Assembly: GCF_014904065.1 (NCBI RefSeq)
Contig: NZ_JACXJG010000005.1
Span: 193,773 to 203,633, forward strand
Direction: 5' to 3'
DNA length: 9,861 nucleotides
From: Gulosibacter sediminis
GTDB taxonomy: Bacteria > Actinomycetota > Actinomycetes > Actinomycetales > Microbacteriaceae
Position numbers and translations under genes: made by a program. Below the pieces are notes generated by a model. That model searched no databases and was not told the origin of the DNA. It was given only the letters and a program-made list of their open reading frames with translations. Of the stretch, positions 1-6,759 are shown in pieces (the stretch's first letter is position 1; every line of letters begins with the position of its first letter).

Positions 1-405
1 GGCGTCGACCCCATCGACGAAGGGTTCTGGCCCTCGGTACGCCGGGGCATCGGCGACGGGGTGCGGCTGTTCGGCATGGGCCTGTTCGCCGCAGTGATCG
101 TGTTCGTCTGCGGCCTGCTGCCGCTCGTGGGCTCACTCATCGGCTGGCTGCTCGGTGCGTACTTTGCCGGGCGCGCGTTCGCCGTCGATCTTACGGGCAC
201 GCCAGGGGATGCCCGCGGCATCCCGCTGACCGTGCGGCAGCAACTGCTCTCCTCGAACCGCGCCAAGTCGCTCGGCTTCGGCGTCGCGGTGTACCTTTCG
301 TTTCTCATTCCGCTCGGCGCCGTCGTCGGCACACCCGCGGCAGCGGTCGGCGGCACCCTGCTGCTGCGCGAGCTCCGCGGCGAGCCCACGGAGGCGCGTC
401 GGTAG
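1..405 (+). CDS. EI24/CysZ-like membrane protein, C-terminal part (5' end outside the window)
   Basis: The reading frame is open from base 1 to the TAG at 403-405, so the gene begins upstream; the GTG at 61 is an internal codon. The visible 134 residues hold a hydrophobic stretch (about residues 24-60, rich in GLLPLVGSLIGWLLGAYFAG) and a second one (about 90-125, with FLIPLGAVVGTPAAAVGGTLLL), separated by a charged loop containing RQQLLSSNRAKSLGFG. That order (membrane pair, basic loop with an NR..SLGFG pattern, then 'IPL...TPAAAVG..LL') is what I associate with the EI24 family (Pfam EI24), which includes the sulfate permease CysZ. In actinobacteria these are generally unassigned inner-membrane proteins, and sulfate transport is not shown here. 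The stop lies 9 bases before the next start, so the two genes are probably co-transcribed. Confidence 0.75.
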   Translation, partial: GVDPIDEGFWPSVRRGIGDGVRLFGMGLFAAVIVFVCGLLPLVGSLIGWLLGAYFAGRAFAVDLTGTPGDARGIPLTVRQQLLSSNRAKSLGFGVAVYLSFLIPLGAVVGTPAAAVGGTLLLRELRGEPTEARR

Positions 406-414
406 GGTAGCGGC

Positions 415-2088
415 ATGACGCACCGCGAGCCCACCGAAATTGACGCCCTTGCCGAACGCTTCGTCGACGCGACGACCGCCCTCCAACCCGAGTCGCGGGT
501 GTACCGGGGGAGCGAGGGCGACAAGACCGAGTACCAGGACTACTCGCCGAACGGCGTGGCCGCCCTCGGCGAGCTCTACGCGGCGACCCGGCGCGAGCTT
601 GTCGCCCTCGACGCGGTCGACGACGTTGACGTCGTCACGAAGCTCGACCTCGACCGCGTGCTCGAGCTCGGCGGCCAGCGCATTGACGCGGGCTGGTACC
701 AGCGCGACCTCAACAACCTTGCGAGCCCCCTGCAGGAGATCCGCGACATCTTCGACCTGATGCCCACCGACGGCGACGACGACTGGCACGACATCGCCGG
801 GCGCATGGCGAACGTCGGCGGTGCGGTTGACGGGTACATCGCGTCGCTTCGCGAGGGGCTGCGGGGCGGCAACACGCCGGCGGCCCGCCAGGTGGAGATC
901 GGTGCGCGCCAGCTCGACGAATTCGCTCCCGGCGCCGGGTTCTTCCACGACCTTGCCGGCCGCGGTGCGGCGGCGTCGGGCGTCAACGCGAGTGCGCTTG
1001 CGTCCGGCGCCGAGGCTGCGACGGCGGCGTTCGCGCGCCTGCGCGGATTCCTCAGCGACGAGCTCGCCCCCGAGGCTCGCACCGACGACGCGGTCGGCCG
1101 CGACCTCTACGAGCTCGCGTCGCGCGAATTCCTCGGCGCCCGCGTCGATCTCGACGAGTACTACGAGTGGGGCACCGAGGAACTCGAGCGAATGCGCGTC
1201 GAGCAGGAGGCGATCGCCCGCGAGATCCTCCCGGGCGCCACCGTCGCGGAGGCCATCGCGCACCTCGACCAGGCCGGCGAACACCGACTCAACGGCACCG
1301 ACGAACTGCAGCGGTGGATGCAGCGCACCGCCGACGAGGCCGTCGCCGCACTGAACGGCACCCACTTCGACATTCCCGAGCCGGTGCAGCGCATCGAGTG
1401 CATGATCGCACCGACGCAGACCGGCGGCATCTACTACACGGGCCCGAGTGACGACTTCTCGCGGGCGGGCCGCATGTGGTGGTCGGTGCCCGAGGGCGTC
1501 ACCGAGTTCGACACCTGGCGCGAGCTGACGACCGTGTACCACGAGGGCGTGCCGGGTCACCACCTGCAGATCGGTCAGGCCGTGTACCTGCGCGACTCGC
1601 TCAACTCGTGGCGCCGCGAGGCCTGGACGAGCGGGCACGGCGAGGGCTGGGCGCTCTACGCCGAGCAGCTCATGGACCACCTCGGCTACCTCAAGACCCC
1701 GGCCGACCGGCTCGGCATGCTCGACGGGCAGCGGATGCGCGCGGCCCGCGTCGTGCTCGACATCGGCGTGCACCTCGGCAAGCAGATGCCAGGTGGCGGC
1801 GCGTGGACCTTCGAGTCCGCGCTGCAGTTCATGAGCGCGAACGTGAACATGAACGCCCCGTTCGTGAAGTTCGAGGTCGAGCGCTACTTCGGCTGGCCGG
1901 GTCAGGCGCCGGCGTACAAGATCGGCCAGCGGGTGTGGGAAGACCTCCGCGACGAGATCGCGCAGATTGAGGGCGAGAGCTTCGATCTCAAGGAGTTCCA
2001 CCGCCGCGCACTCGCTATCGGCGGCTGCGGCCTCGACACGCTCCGCACCGCGGTGCGGCGGCTCTACGCGGACGGTGCTTCGCGATGA
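415..2088 (+). CDS. DUF885 domain protein, putative zinc-dependent peptidase
   Basis: This 557-residue protein fits the usual length of the DUF885 family. The diagnostic motif HEGVPGHH lies at residues 376-383, followed by GHGEGWALYAEQLMD, where E410 is the likely further metal ligand. The spaced HE...H and downstream EGW resemble gluzincin metallopeptidases although the spacing is not a canonical HEXXH, and proteolysis by this family is an expectation from the motif, not something I can demonstrate. No signal peptide or membrane segment is visible, so the protein is expected in the cytoplasm. The ATG at 415 has only a weak G-rich stretch (GGTAGGG) before it but gives the right N-terminus (MTHREPTEIDALAERFVDA). 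It follows the EI24 gene by 9 bases and its stop overlaps the next start (ATGA), suggesting translational coupling. Confidence 0.88.
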   Translation: MTHREPTEIDALAERFVDATTALQPESRVYRGSEGDKTEYQDYSPNGVAALGELYAATRRELVALDAVDDVDVVTKLDLDRVLELGGQRIDAGWYQRDLNNLASPLQEIRDIFDLMPTDGDDDWHDIAGRMANVGGAVDGYIASLREGLRGGNTPAARQVEIGARQLDEFAPGAGFFHDLAGRGAAASGVNASALASGAEAATAAFARLRGFLSDELAPEARTDDAVGRDLYELASREFLGARVDLDEYYEWGTEELERMRVEQEAIAREILPGATVAEAIAHLDQAGEHRLNGTDELQRWMQRTADEAVAALNGTHFDIPEPVQRIECMIAPTQTGGIYYTGPSDDFSRAGRMWWSVPEGVTEFDTWRELTTVYHEGVPGHHLQIGQAVYLRDSLNSWRREAWTSGHGEGWALYAEQLMDHLGYLKTPADRLGMLDGQRMRAARVVLDIGVHLGKQMPGGGAWTFESALQFMSANVNMNAPFVKFEVERYFGWPGQAPAYKIGQRVWEDLRDEIAQIEGESFDLKEFHRRALAIGGCGLDTLRTAVRRLYADGASR

Positions 2089-2708
2089 CGCTCGTCCCGC
2101 CGGCACTCGACGCCAGCTTTCTCGCCGCGGCCGCCGCGTTCGTCGAGCTGGTCGATCGCGTGCCGGCGGGCATGCTCGCCGAGCCCGCGCTCGGCACGTG
2201 GAACCTCCGCGACCTCATCGGCCACACGACGCGAGCCCTGCGCACGGTTGCCATCTATCTCGACCGCCCGGCCGATCGCATCGAGCGTGCTGATGCGATC
2301 GAGTACTTCGAAGCGTGCCGCGACCCCGCGAACGCGCCGGTGGTCGCGGCGCGCGGCGTCGCCTCCGGCCGCGAGCTCGGCGACGACGTTCCGGCCGGCG
2401 TGCGACTCGCGTTCGACGACGTGGTCACCGCCCTCGGCCGCGTGCGCGACACCGACCCGGTCATCGAAACTGCCGCGGGCGGGATGCGATTGCACACCTA
2501 CCTGCCCACGCGAACCTTCGAACTTGTCGTGCACTCGAGCGACATCGCGCAGGCCGCCGGGGTGAGCTACGAGCCGCCCGCCGCGGCGCTCGCCGAGGCG
2601 ACCGAGCTCGTCCGCGGCCTCGCCCTCGCGCAGGGGCACGGGCTCGCGCTGGTTCGACGCCTCACTGGCCGAGAGTCCGGCGCCGAGCTGCCGGGCTCCG
2701 TGCTGTAA
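2085..2708 (+). CDS. MDMPI/DinB-like metal-binding protein (mycothiol-dependent maleylpyruvate isomerase fold)
   Basis: The 207-residue product has the N-terminal pattern of the mycothiol-dependent maleylpyruvate isomerase domain: TWNLRDLIGHTTRA, with H47, then FELVVHSSDIA, with E146 and H150. One His followed far downstream by ExxxH is the zinc triad known from the maleylpyruvate isomerase of Corynebacterium glutamicum, so the metal site looks complete. The family (often named TIGR03083/TIGR03086 proteins in genomes) is large in actinobacteria and is thought to include mycothiol S-transferases, but most members have no known substrate. No gentisate-pathway genes are nearby, so calling this a maleylpyruvate isomerase would be unjustified. 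The ATG overlaps the TGA of the DUF885 gene by 4 bases; there is no independent strong ribosome binding site. Confidence 0.82.
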   Translation: MTLVPPALDASFLAAAAAFVELVDRVPAGMLAEPALGTWNLRDLIGHTTRALRTVAIYLDRPADRIERADAIEYFEACRDPANAPVVAARGVASGRELGDDVPAGVRLAFDDVVTALGRVRDTDPVIETAAGGMRLHTYLPTRTFELVVHSSDIAQAAGVSYEPPAAALAEATELVRGLALAQGHGLALVRRLTGRESGAELPGSVL

Positions 2709-2752
2709 CTATCGCGGCGGCGAAGCCTCAGAACGACACCAGGCGGCTGGCG

Positions 2753-2758
2753 TATGCT
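2753..2758 (+). promoter_or_regulatory. Possible -10 box of the GAF regulator gene
   Basis: TATGCT in the 76-base gap after the MDMPI-like gene fits TAnnnT. Transcription would begin about 20 bases before the AAGGAGG ribosome binding site. There is no convincing -35 element (the 17-bp position reads roughly GAACGA), so this is a weak call. A small dyad, TGCT-CGC-AGCA, overlaps it at 2755-2765. Confidence 0.35.
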
Positions 2759-2784
2759 CGCAGCACCGTGACAAGGAGGTCAGG

Positions 2785-3978
2785 GTGAGTTTGCAACTGT
2801 CCTACATGGGCGAGGTCATCGCGGCGTCGCGAGACCGTTCGGTGCGTGCGCTCGGTTCGCCCGACAACGCGATGCCGCGCGCGGCCATCGCGCTCGACGA
2901 CGTGCGCGAATGGCGCGGCGAGACCCCGCTCGCGCGGTACCTGCCCATGGTTACCGAACTGCTCGGCGAACCCCTGCGCGAGAGCGGGCTCGTGGTCGCG
3001 CTCGGGGACGCGGCCGGCCGCCTGCTCTGGGTCGACGGCGATCCTCGGATGCGCGGCGCCGTGGCCGACATGGGCTTCGTTCCCGGCGCCGACTGGTCGG
3101 AGGACACCGTGGGTACGAGCGCGCCGGGCACGGCCCTCATCGCCAACCGAGCCGTGCTCGTGGCGGGCGACGAGCACTTCGCGCCGACCGTGCATCCATT
3201 CAGCTGCACCGCCGTGCCCGTGCACAACCTCGCGACCGGCGAGGTGCTCGGCGTGCTCGACATCACGGGTGGCGCCGCCGCCGTGAGCTCGGCGAGCCTC
3301 GCGATGCTGCGCGCCACGGCGCGCGCGATCGAGACCGAGGAGCAGCTGCGCCACTTCCGCACCGGCATGCGCGTGGCGCCCACACAGGCGGCGCCGTCGC
3401 GCCCGTGCCTGCGGCTGCTCGGCCGCGACGTTGCCCGCCTCGAGTCGCCCGACGCCGCGCCGGTCGAGCTGAGCCGCCGGCATTCCGAGTTGCTCGCCCT
3501 ACTCGCGGCCCACCCCGAGGGCCTGCGCAGCGGCGAACTGGCCGATCTCATGCACGAGCAGGGCATCCCTGCCGTCACGCTCCGCGCCGAACTCGTAAGG
3601 TTGCGGCAGGTGCTCGGTACGGCGCTGCCGGGGGTTCAGCTTGAGTCGCGCCCCTACCGGCTTTCGGTGCCGCTCGGCACCGACGCAGGCCAGGTGCTCG
3701 ACGCCGTCGACCGAGGCGCGCACCGCCAGGCCCTGCGCGACTACCGCGGCGCCGTGCTGCCGGCTTCCGACGCCCCGGGCATCGTCGCGCTGCGTGAACG
3801 CACGCGCGCAACCCTGCGCGAGGCACTGCTCGAATTCGCGAGCGCCGAAGCCCTGCTCGCCTGGCTCGAGGTGCCGGGGAACGACGACGATGCCGAGGTG
3901 CAACTCGAACTGCTGCGCCTGTTGCCGCCGCGCTCGCCGAAGCGCGCCGGCCTCGTCGCGCAACTCGGCGCGCGCTAG
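2785..3978 (+). CDS. GAF-domain transcriptional regulator with winged-helix/BTAD-like C-terminal half (AcoR-type sensor)
   Basis: This 397-residue product is the probable regulator of the dehydrogenase genes that follow. Residues about 50-195 form a GAF-type sensor like that of AcoR, the acetoin/acetaldehyde-responsive activator, with GTSAPGTAL from G110 and HPFSCTAVPVHNLATGEVLGVLD from H137. The sigma-54 AAA+ module of true AcoR is absent. Instead residues about 227-295 look like an OmpR/SARP winged helix: VELSRRHSELLALLAAHPEG, a recognition-helix region TLRAELVRLRQVLG, and a wing ending in ESRPYRLSV. Residues 300-370 (GAHRQALRDYRGAVLP) resemble the start of a BTAD domain. The GTG at 2785 has AAGGAGGT at 2773-2780, 4 bases away; TTG at 2791 in the same frame has better spacing and is the alternative start. 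The ligand is inferred to be an aldehyde, acetoin or alcohol. The GAF assignment is firm; the BTAD resemblance is less so. Confidence 0.85.
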   Translation: MSLQLSYMGEVIAASRDRSVRALGSPDNAMPRAAIALDDVREWRGETPLARYLPMVTELLGEPLRESGLVVALGDAAGRLLWVDGDPRMRGAVADMGFVPGADWSEDTVGTSAPGTALIANRAVLVAGDEHFAPTVHPFSCTAVPVHNLATGEVLGVLDITGGAAAVSSASLAMLRATARAIETEEQLRHFRTGMRVAPTQAAPSRPCLRLLGRDVARLESPDAAPVELSRRHSELLALLAAHPEGLRSGELADLMHEQGIPAVTLRAELVRLRQVLGTALPGVQLESRPYRLSVPLGTDAGQVLDAVDRGAHRQALRDYRGAVLPASDAPGIVALRERTRATLREALLEFASAEALLAWLEVPGNDDDAEVQLELLRLLPPRSPKRAGLVAQLGAR

Positions 3979-3982
3979 GAGG

Positions 3983-3999
3983 CGTGCAACCCAACTGCA
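3983..3999 (+). repeat. Operator-like repeat, copy 1: CGTGCA(N6)CTGCA upstream of the aldehyde dehydrogenase
   Basis: This site reads CGTGCA-acccaa-CTGCA. It contains TGCAACC at 3985-3991, repeated exactly at 3996-4002 after a 4-base spacer, an 11-bp start-to-start period of about one helical turn. Tandem heptamers with 11-bp period next to the -10 box are the known layout of SARP/OmpR-type activator sites. Because TGCA is its own reverse complement, the core can also be read as an inverted repeat. Binding by the adjacent regulator is inferred from position and domain type. Confidence 0.5.
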
Positions 4000-4012
4000 A
4001 CCTTCCCCTCGC

Positions 4013-4018
4013 TACGGT
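4013..4018 (+). promoter_or_regulatory. Possible -10 box of the aldehyde dehydrogenase operon
   Basis: TACGGT fits TAnnnT and starts 10 bases after the second TGCAACC heptamer. The place where a -35 box would lie (about 3990-3995, CCCAAC) has no TTGACA likeness and is covered by the heptamer repeat, as expected of an activator-dependent promoter. A start near 4025 would give a leader of about 56 bases. This is inferred from spacing only. Confidence 0.4.
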
Positions 4019-4025
4019 CATGACA

Positions 4026-4044
4026 CGTGCATTTCAGCTGCACG
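4026..4044 (+). repeat. Operator-like repeat, copy 2: CGTGCA(N6)CTGCA, also a perfect 6-bp inverted repeat
   Basis: CGTGCA-tttcag-CTGCA recurs 43 bp after copy 1; over 17 positions 13 are identical to it (CGTGCAnnnCAnCTGCA). Here the arms CGTGCA (4026-4031) and TGCACG (4039-4044) are exact inverted repeats around 7 bases. The site lies at about +1 to +20 of the proposed transcript, so it could be a second binding site or a short 5' stem-loop in the mRNA. Confidence 0.45.
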
Positions 4045-4070
4045 AATCGGAGATCCACGACAACGAAGTC

Positions 4071-4076
4071 AAGGAG
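4071..4076 (+). promoter_or_regulatory. Ribosome binding site that fixes the aldehyde dehydrogenase start
   Basis: AAGGAG lies 4 bases before the ATG at 4081. It argues for that start over the in-frame GTG at 4027, which lies inside the operator-like repeat and has no ribosome binding site. Confidence 0.8.
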
Positions 4077-4080
4077 CATC

Positions 4081-5604
4081 ATGACCGTTTATGCGAACCC
4101 CGGCACCCAGGGCGCCGTGATGGAGTACCGCAGCCGTTACGAGCACTACATCGGGGGTGAGTGGGTGGCCCCCGTCAAGGGGGAGTACTTCGAGAACATC
4201 TCGCCGGTGAACGGCCAGGTCTTCTGCGAGGTCGGCCGCGGCACCGCGGAAGACATCGAAGCCGCCCTCGACGCCGCGCACGCCGCGAAGGAGGGCTGGG
4301 GCAAGACCTCCGTCGCCGAGCGCTCGCTCGTACTCAACCGCATCGCCGACCGCATCGAGGAAAACCTCGAGAAGATCGCCGTCGCCGAGACCTGGGACAA
4401 CGGCAAGCCCGTGCGCGAAACTCTCGCCGCCGACATTCCGCTCGCCGTCGACCACTTCCGCTACTTTGCCGGCGTGATTCGGGCACAGGAGGGCACGCTT
4501 TCGCAGCTCGACGACAATACGACGGCCTACCACTTCCACGAGCCCCTCGGCGTCGTCGGCCAGATCATCCCCTGGAACTTCCCGCTGCTCATGGCGACGT
4601 GGAAGCTCGCCCCTGCGCTCGCGGCGGGTAACTGCGTCGTACTCAAGCCTGCCGAGCAGACGCCGGCCTCGATCCTCTACCTGTTCGAGCTCATCGGCGA
4701 CCTGCTGCCCGCCGGTGTCGTGAACATCGTCAACGGCTTCGGCGTCGAGGCTGGTAAGCCGCTCGCTTCGAACCCGCGCATCTCGAAGATTGCCTTCACT
4801 GGCGAGACGACGACCGGCCGCTTGATCATGCAGTACGCCTCGCAGAACATCATCCCCGTCACCCTCGAACTCGGCGGCAAGTCGCCGAACCTCTTCTTCG
4901 AAGACGTCATGCAGCAGGACGACGCGTACTTCGACAAGGCACAGGAGGGCTTCACGCTCTTCGCGCTCAACCAGGGCGAGGTCTGCACGTGCCCATCGCG
5001 TGCGCTCGTGCAGGCGTCGATCTACGACAACTTCCTCGACGCCGTTACCGAGCGCACGAGCAAGATCGTGCAGGGCAACCCGCTCGACACGAACACACAG
5101 ATCGGTGCGCAAGCGTCGAACGACCAGCTCGAGAAGATCCTGAGCTACATCGACATCGGCAAACAGGAGGGTGCCAAGGTGCGCATCGGTGGCGAGCGCG
5201 CCGACCTCGGCGGCGACCTCGCGGGCGGTTACTACGTCAACCCGACGATCTTCGAGGGGGACAACTCGATGCGCATCTTCCAGGAGGAGATCTTCGGGCC
5301 CGTCGTCGCGGTGACGAAGTTCGACGACTTCGACGACGGCATCCGCATCGCCAACGACACGCTCTACGGTCTCGGCGCGGGCGTCTGGTCGCGCTACCAG
5401 AACACCGCCTACCGCGCCGGCCGCGCGATTCAGGCTGGTCGCGTCTGGGTGAACCAGTACCACGCGTACCCCGCCCACTCGGCGTTCGGTGGCTACAAGT
5501 CCTCGGGCATCGGCCGCGAGAACCACCTGATGATGCTCGAGCACTACCAGAACACCAAGAACCTGCTCGTGAGCTACGACGAAAACAAGCTTGGCTTCTT
5601 CTAA
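4081..5604 (+). CDS. aldB: NAD-dependent aldehyde dehydrogenase, AldB/ExaC type
   Basis: The enzyme oxidises an aliphatic aldehyde (acetaldehyde is the usual substrate of close relatives) to the carboxylic acid with NAD(P)+, in the cytoplasm. With the ATG at 4081 it has 507 residues, matching E. coli AldB and Pseudomonas ExaC, which it resembles from end to end, including the terminal [13 protein letters not shown]. Visible active-site elements are PWNFPL with N166, the cofactor loop GETTTG at 241-246, LELGGKSPN with general base E263, the nucleophile C302 in [11 protein letters not shown], and EEIFGP at 402-407. All key residues are present. It lies 102 bases after the regulator gene and 55 bases before the alcohol dehydrogenase gene, so it is probably the first gene of an ald-adh-DUF779 unit. 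The class assignment is very secure; the preferred substrate is inferred. Confidence 0.96.
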   Translation: MTVYANPGTQGAVMEYRSRYEHYIGGEWVAPVKGEYFENISPVNGQVFCEVGRGTAEDIEAALDAAHAAKEGWGKTSVAERSLVLNRIADRIEENLEKIAVAETWDNGKPVRETLAADIPLAVDHFRYFAGVIRAQEGTLSQLDDNTTAYHFHEPLGVVGQIIPWNFPLLMATWKLAPALAAGNCVVLKPAEQTPASILYLFELIGDLLPAGVVNIVNGFGVEAGKPLASNPRISKIAFTGETTTGRLIMQYASQNIIPVTLELGGKSPNLFFEDVMQQDDAYFDKAQEGFTLFALNQGEVCTCPSRALVQASIYDNFLDAVTERTSKIVQGNPLDTNTQIGAQASNDQLEKILSYIDIGKQEGAKVRIGGERADLGGDLAGGYYVNPTIFEGDNSMRIFQEEIFGPVVAVTKFDDFDDGIRIANDTLYGLGAGVWSRYQNTAYRAGRAIQAGRVWVNQYHAYPAHSAFGGYKSSGIGRENHLMMLEHYQNTKNLLVSYDENKLGFF

Positions 5605-5643
5605 GCCGACCGACCCCGCAACAAGATCATTCGCTGAACGTTC

Positions 5644-5650
5644 AAAGGAG
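5644..5650 (+). promoter_or_regulatory. Ribosome binding site that fixes the alcohol dehydrogenase start
   Basis: AAAGGAG lies 9 bases before the ATG at 5660. It supports this start over the in-frame TTG at 5591, which lies inside the end of the aldehyde dehydrogenase gene. A 10-bp palindrome, TGAACGTTCA, abuts it at 5635-5644. Confidence 0.8.
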
Positions 5651-5659
5651 AACCTGAAG

Positions 5660-6688
5660 ATGAACACCCAGATCAAGGCCGCGGTCGTCACGGCATTCCA
5701 GCAGCCCCTGTCCGTCGAAACCAATTACGAACTGCCCGAGCCCGGGCCCAACCAGGCCCTCGTGAAGCTCGTCACGTCGGGTGTTTGCCACACCGACCTG
5801 CACGCCGCCGAGGGTGACTGGCCGGTGAAGCCGAGCCCGCCGTTCGTGCCGGGTCACGAGGGCGTCGGCGAGGTCGTCGCAGTCGGCCCCGGTGTCACCG
5901 ACGTCAAGGTCGGCGACATGGTCGGCAACGCCTGGCTGTGGAGCGCGTGTGGCTCGTGTGAGTACTGCGAGACGGGTTGGGAGACCCTGTGCGAGCAGCA
6001 GCGCAACGGTGGCTATTCGGTCGACGGCTCGTTCGGCGATCACATGATCGTCGACACGCGCTACGCGGCACGTATTCCCGAGGGCGCCGACCCCGTCGAG
6101 GTCGCGCCCGTGCTCTGCGCCGGTGTCACGGTGCTCAAGGCGCTCAAGCGCACCGAGGCCCGCCCCGGCCAGTGGGTCGCCATTACCGGTATCGGTGGCC
6201 TTGGCCACATCGCGATTCAGTATGCGAAGGCGCTCGGCCTGCGGGTCGCAGCGGTTGACATCGCGGATGAGAAGCTCGAGCTCGCGCGCAAGCACGGCGC
6301 CGAGATCACCGTTAACGCCAAGAACGAGGATCCGATCGAGGCGATCCAGAAGGCGACGGGCGGTGTGCACGGCGTGGTCGTGACCGCCGTGCATCCCGCC
6401 GCCTTCGGCCAGGCAATCGGCTTCGCCCGCCGCGGTGGCACGATCGTGTTCGTTGGCCTGCCGGCCGGCGACTTCCCGGCACCGATCTTCGAGGTCGTGC
6501 TCAAGGGCCTGACGATTCGAGGCTCGATCGTGGGCACCCGCCGCGACCTCAAGGAGGCGCTCGAGTTCTACGCGCGCGGCCTCATTCACCCGACGGTTGC
6601 GACCCGGCCGCTCGAGGAGATCAACGAGGTCTTCGACGAAATGCGCCAAGGCAAGATCGATGGCCGCGTAGTCATCGACTACCGCTAG
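5660..6688 (+). CDS. adhP: Zinc-dependent alcohol dehydrogenase, AdhP type
   Basis: This 342-residue medium-chain dehydrogenase interconverts primary alcohols such as ethanol and their aldehydes. It resembles E. coli AdhP along its whole length (GVCHTDLH, GYSVDG, LCAGVT..KA, GSIVGTR.DL.EAL, GKIDGRVVIDYR). Catalytic zinc ligands are C43, H66 (in GHEGVGEVV) and C153; the structural zinc site has C97, C100, C103 and C111 (CGSCEYC...TLC). The Rossmann motif GIGGLG is at 177-182, and D200 at the end of the second strand (AAVDIADE) points to NAD(H) and not NADP(H). In this cluster it would supply the aldehyde used by the enzyme encoded just upstream. It probably shares that promoter: the 55-base gap has no clear terminator. 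Confidence 0.95.
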   Translation: MNTQIKAAVVTAFQQPLSVETNYELPEPGPNQALVKLVTSGVCHTDLHAAEGDWPVKPSPPFVPGHEGVGEVVAVGPGVTDVKVGDMVGNAWLWSACGSCEYCETGWETLCEQQRNGGYSVDGSFGDHMIVDTRYAARIPEGADPVEVAPVLCAGVTVLKALKRTEARPGQWVAITGIGGLGHIAIQYAKALGLRVAAVDIADEKLELARKHGAEITVNAKNEDPIEAIQKATGGVHGVVVTAVHPAAFGQAIGFARRGGTIVFVGLPAGDFPAPIFEVVLKGLTIRGSIVGTRRDLKEALEFYARGLIHPTVATRPLEEINEVFDEMRQGKIDGRVVIDYR

Positions 6689-6702
6689 ATTGGATTGAGC
6701 GC

Positions 6703-6735
6703 GGGCGGGAGGCGACCGTAGGTCGCCTCCCGCCC
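6703..6735 (+). terminator. Perfect 15-bp GC-rich hairpin between adhP and the DUF779 gene, without a T-tract
   Basis: GGGCGGGAGGCGACC (6703-6717) and GGTCGCCTCCCGCCC (6721-6735) are exact inverted repeats around a 3-base loop. The downstream bases (CCGTCACC) are not T-rich. It lies 14 bases after the adhP stop, and only 24 bases separate it from the DUF779 ATG. It may be a U-less terminator, a leaky attenuator that lowers DUF779 expression, or an mRNA 3'-end stabiliser. The structure is certain; its job is not. Confidence 0.65.
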
Positions 6736-6759
6736 CGTCACCAGTTCAGGGAGGACGAC

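Noticed and set aside
133..2106. Long minus-strand open frame (657 codons) opposite the DUF885 gene, and similar long minus-strand frames at 4069-5724, 5642-6649 and 7337-8854.
   Set aside because: They mirror genes with clear family motifs. High G/C at third codon positions keeps antisense frames open, and their translations are low-complexity R/A/V/E-rich with no recognisable motif.
3189..3210. A sequence resembling the operator repeat (CGTGCA ... CAGCTGCAC) inside the regulator gene.
   Set aside because: The TGCA cores are 14 and not 11 bp apart, and the bases encode the conserved HPFSCT motif of the GAF domain, so coding constraint explains it.
4027..4080. N-terminal extension of the aldehyde dehydrogenase from the GTG at 4027.
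   Set aside because: It has no ribosome binding site, starts inside the operator-like repeat, and adds residues absent from AldB/ExaC proteins; AAGGAG before 4081 decides the start.
3977..4157. AGGAGG at 3977-3982 with a short open frame from GTG 3984 (also ATG 4020).
   Set aside because: The GTG is only one base from the AGGAGG, the ATG has no site, and the frame runs out of register into the aldehyde dehydrogenase gene. The AGGAGG is probably incidental.
5591..5659. N-terminal extension of the alcohol dehydrogenase from the TTG at 5591.
   Set aside because: It overlaps the end of the aldehyde dehydrogenase gene and would read through the AAAGGAG site that serves the ATG at 5660.
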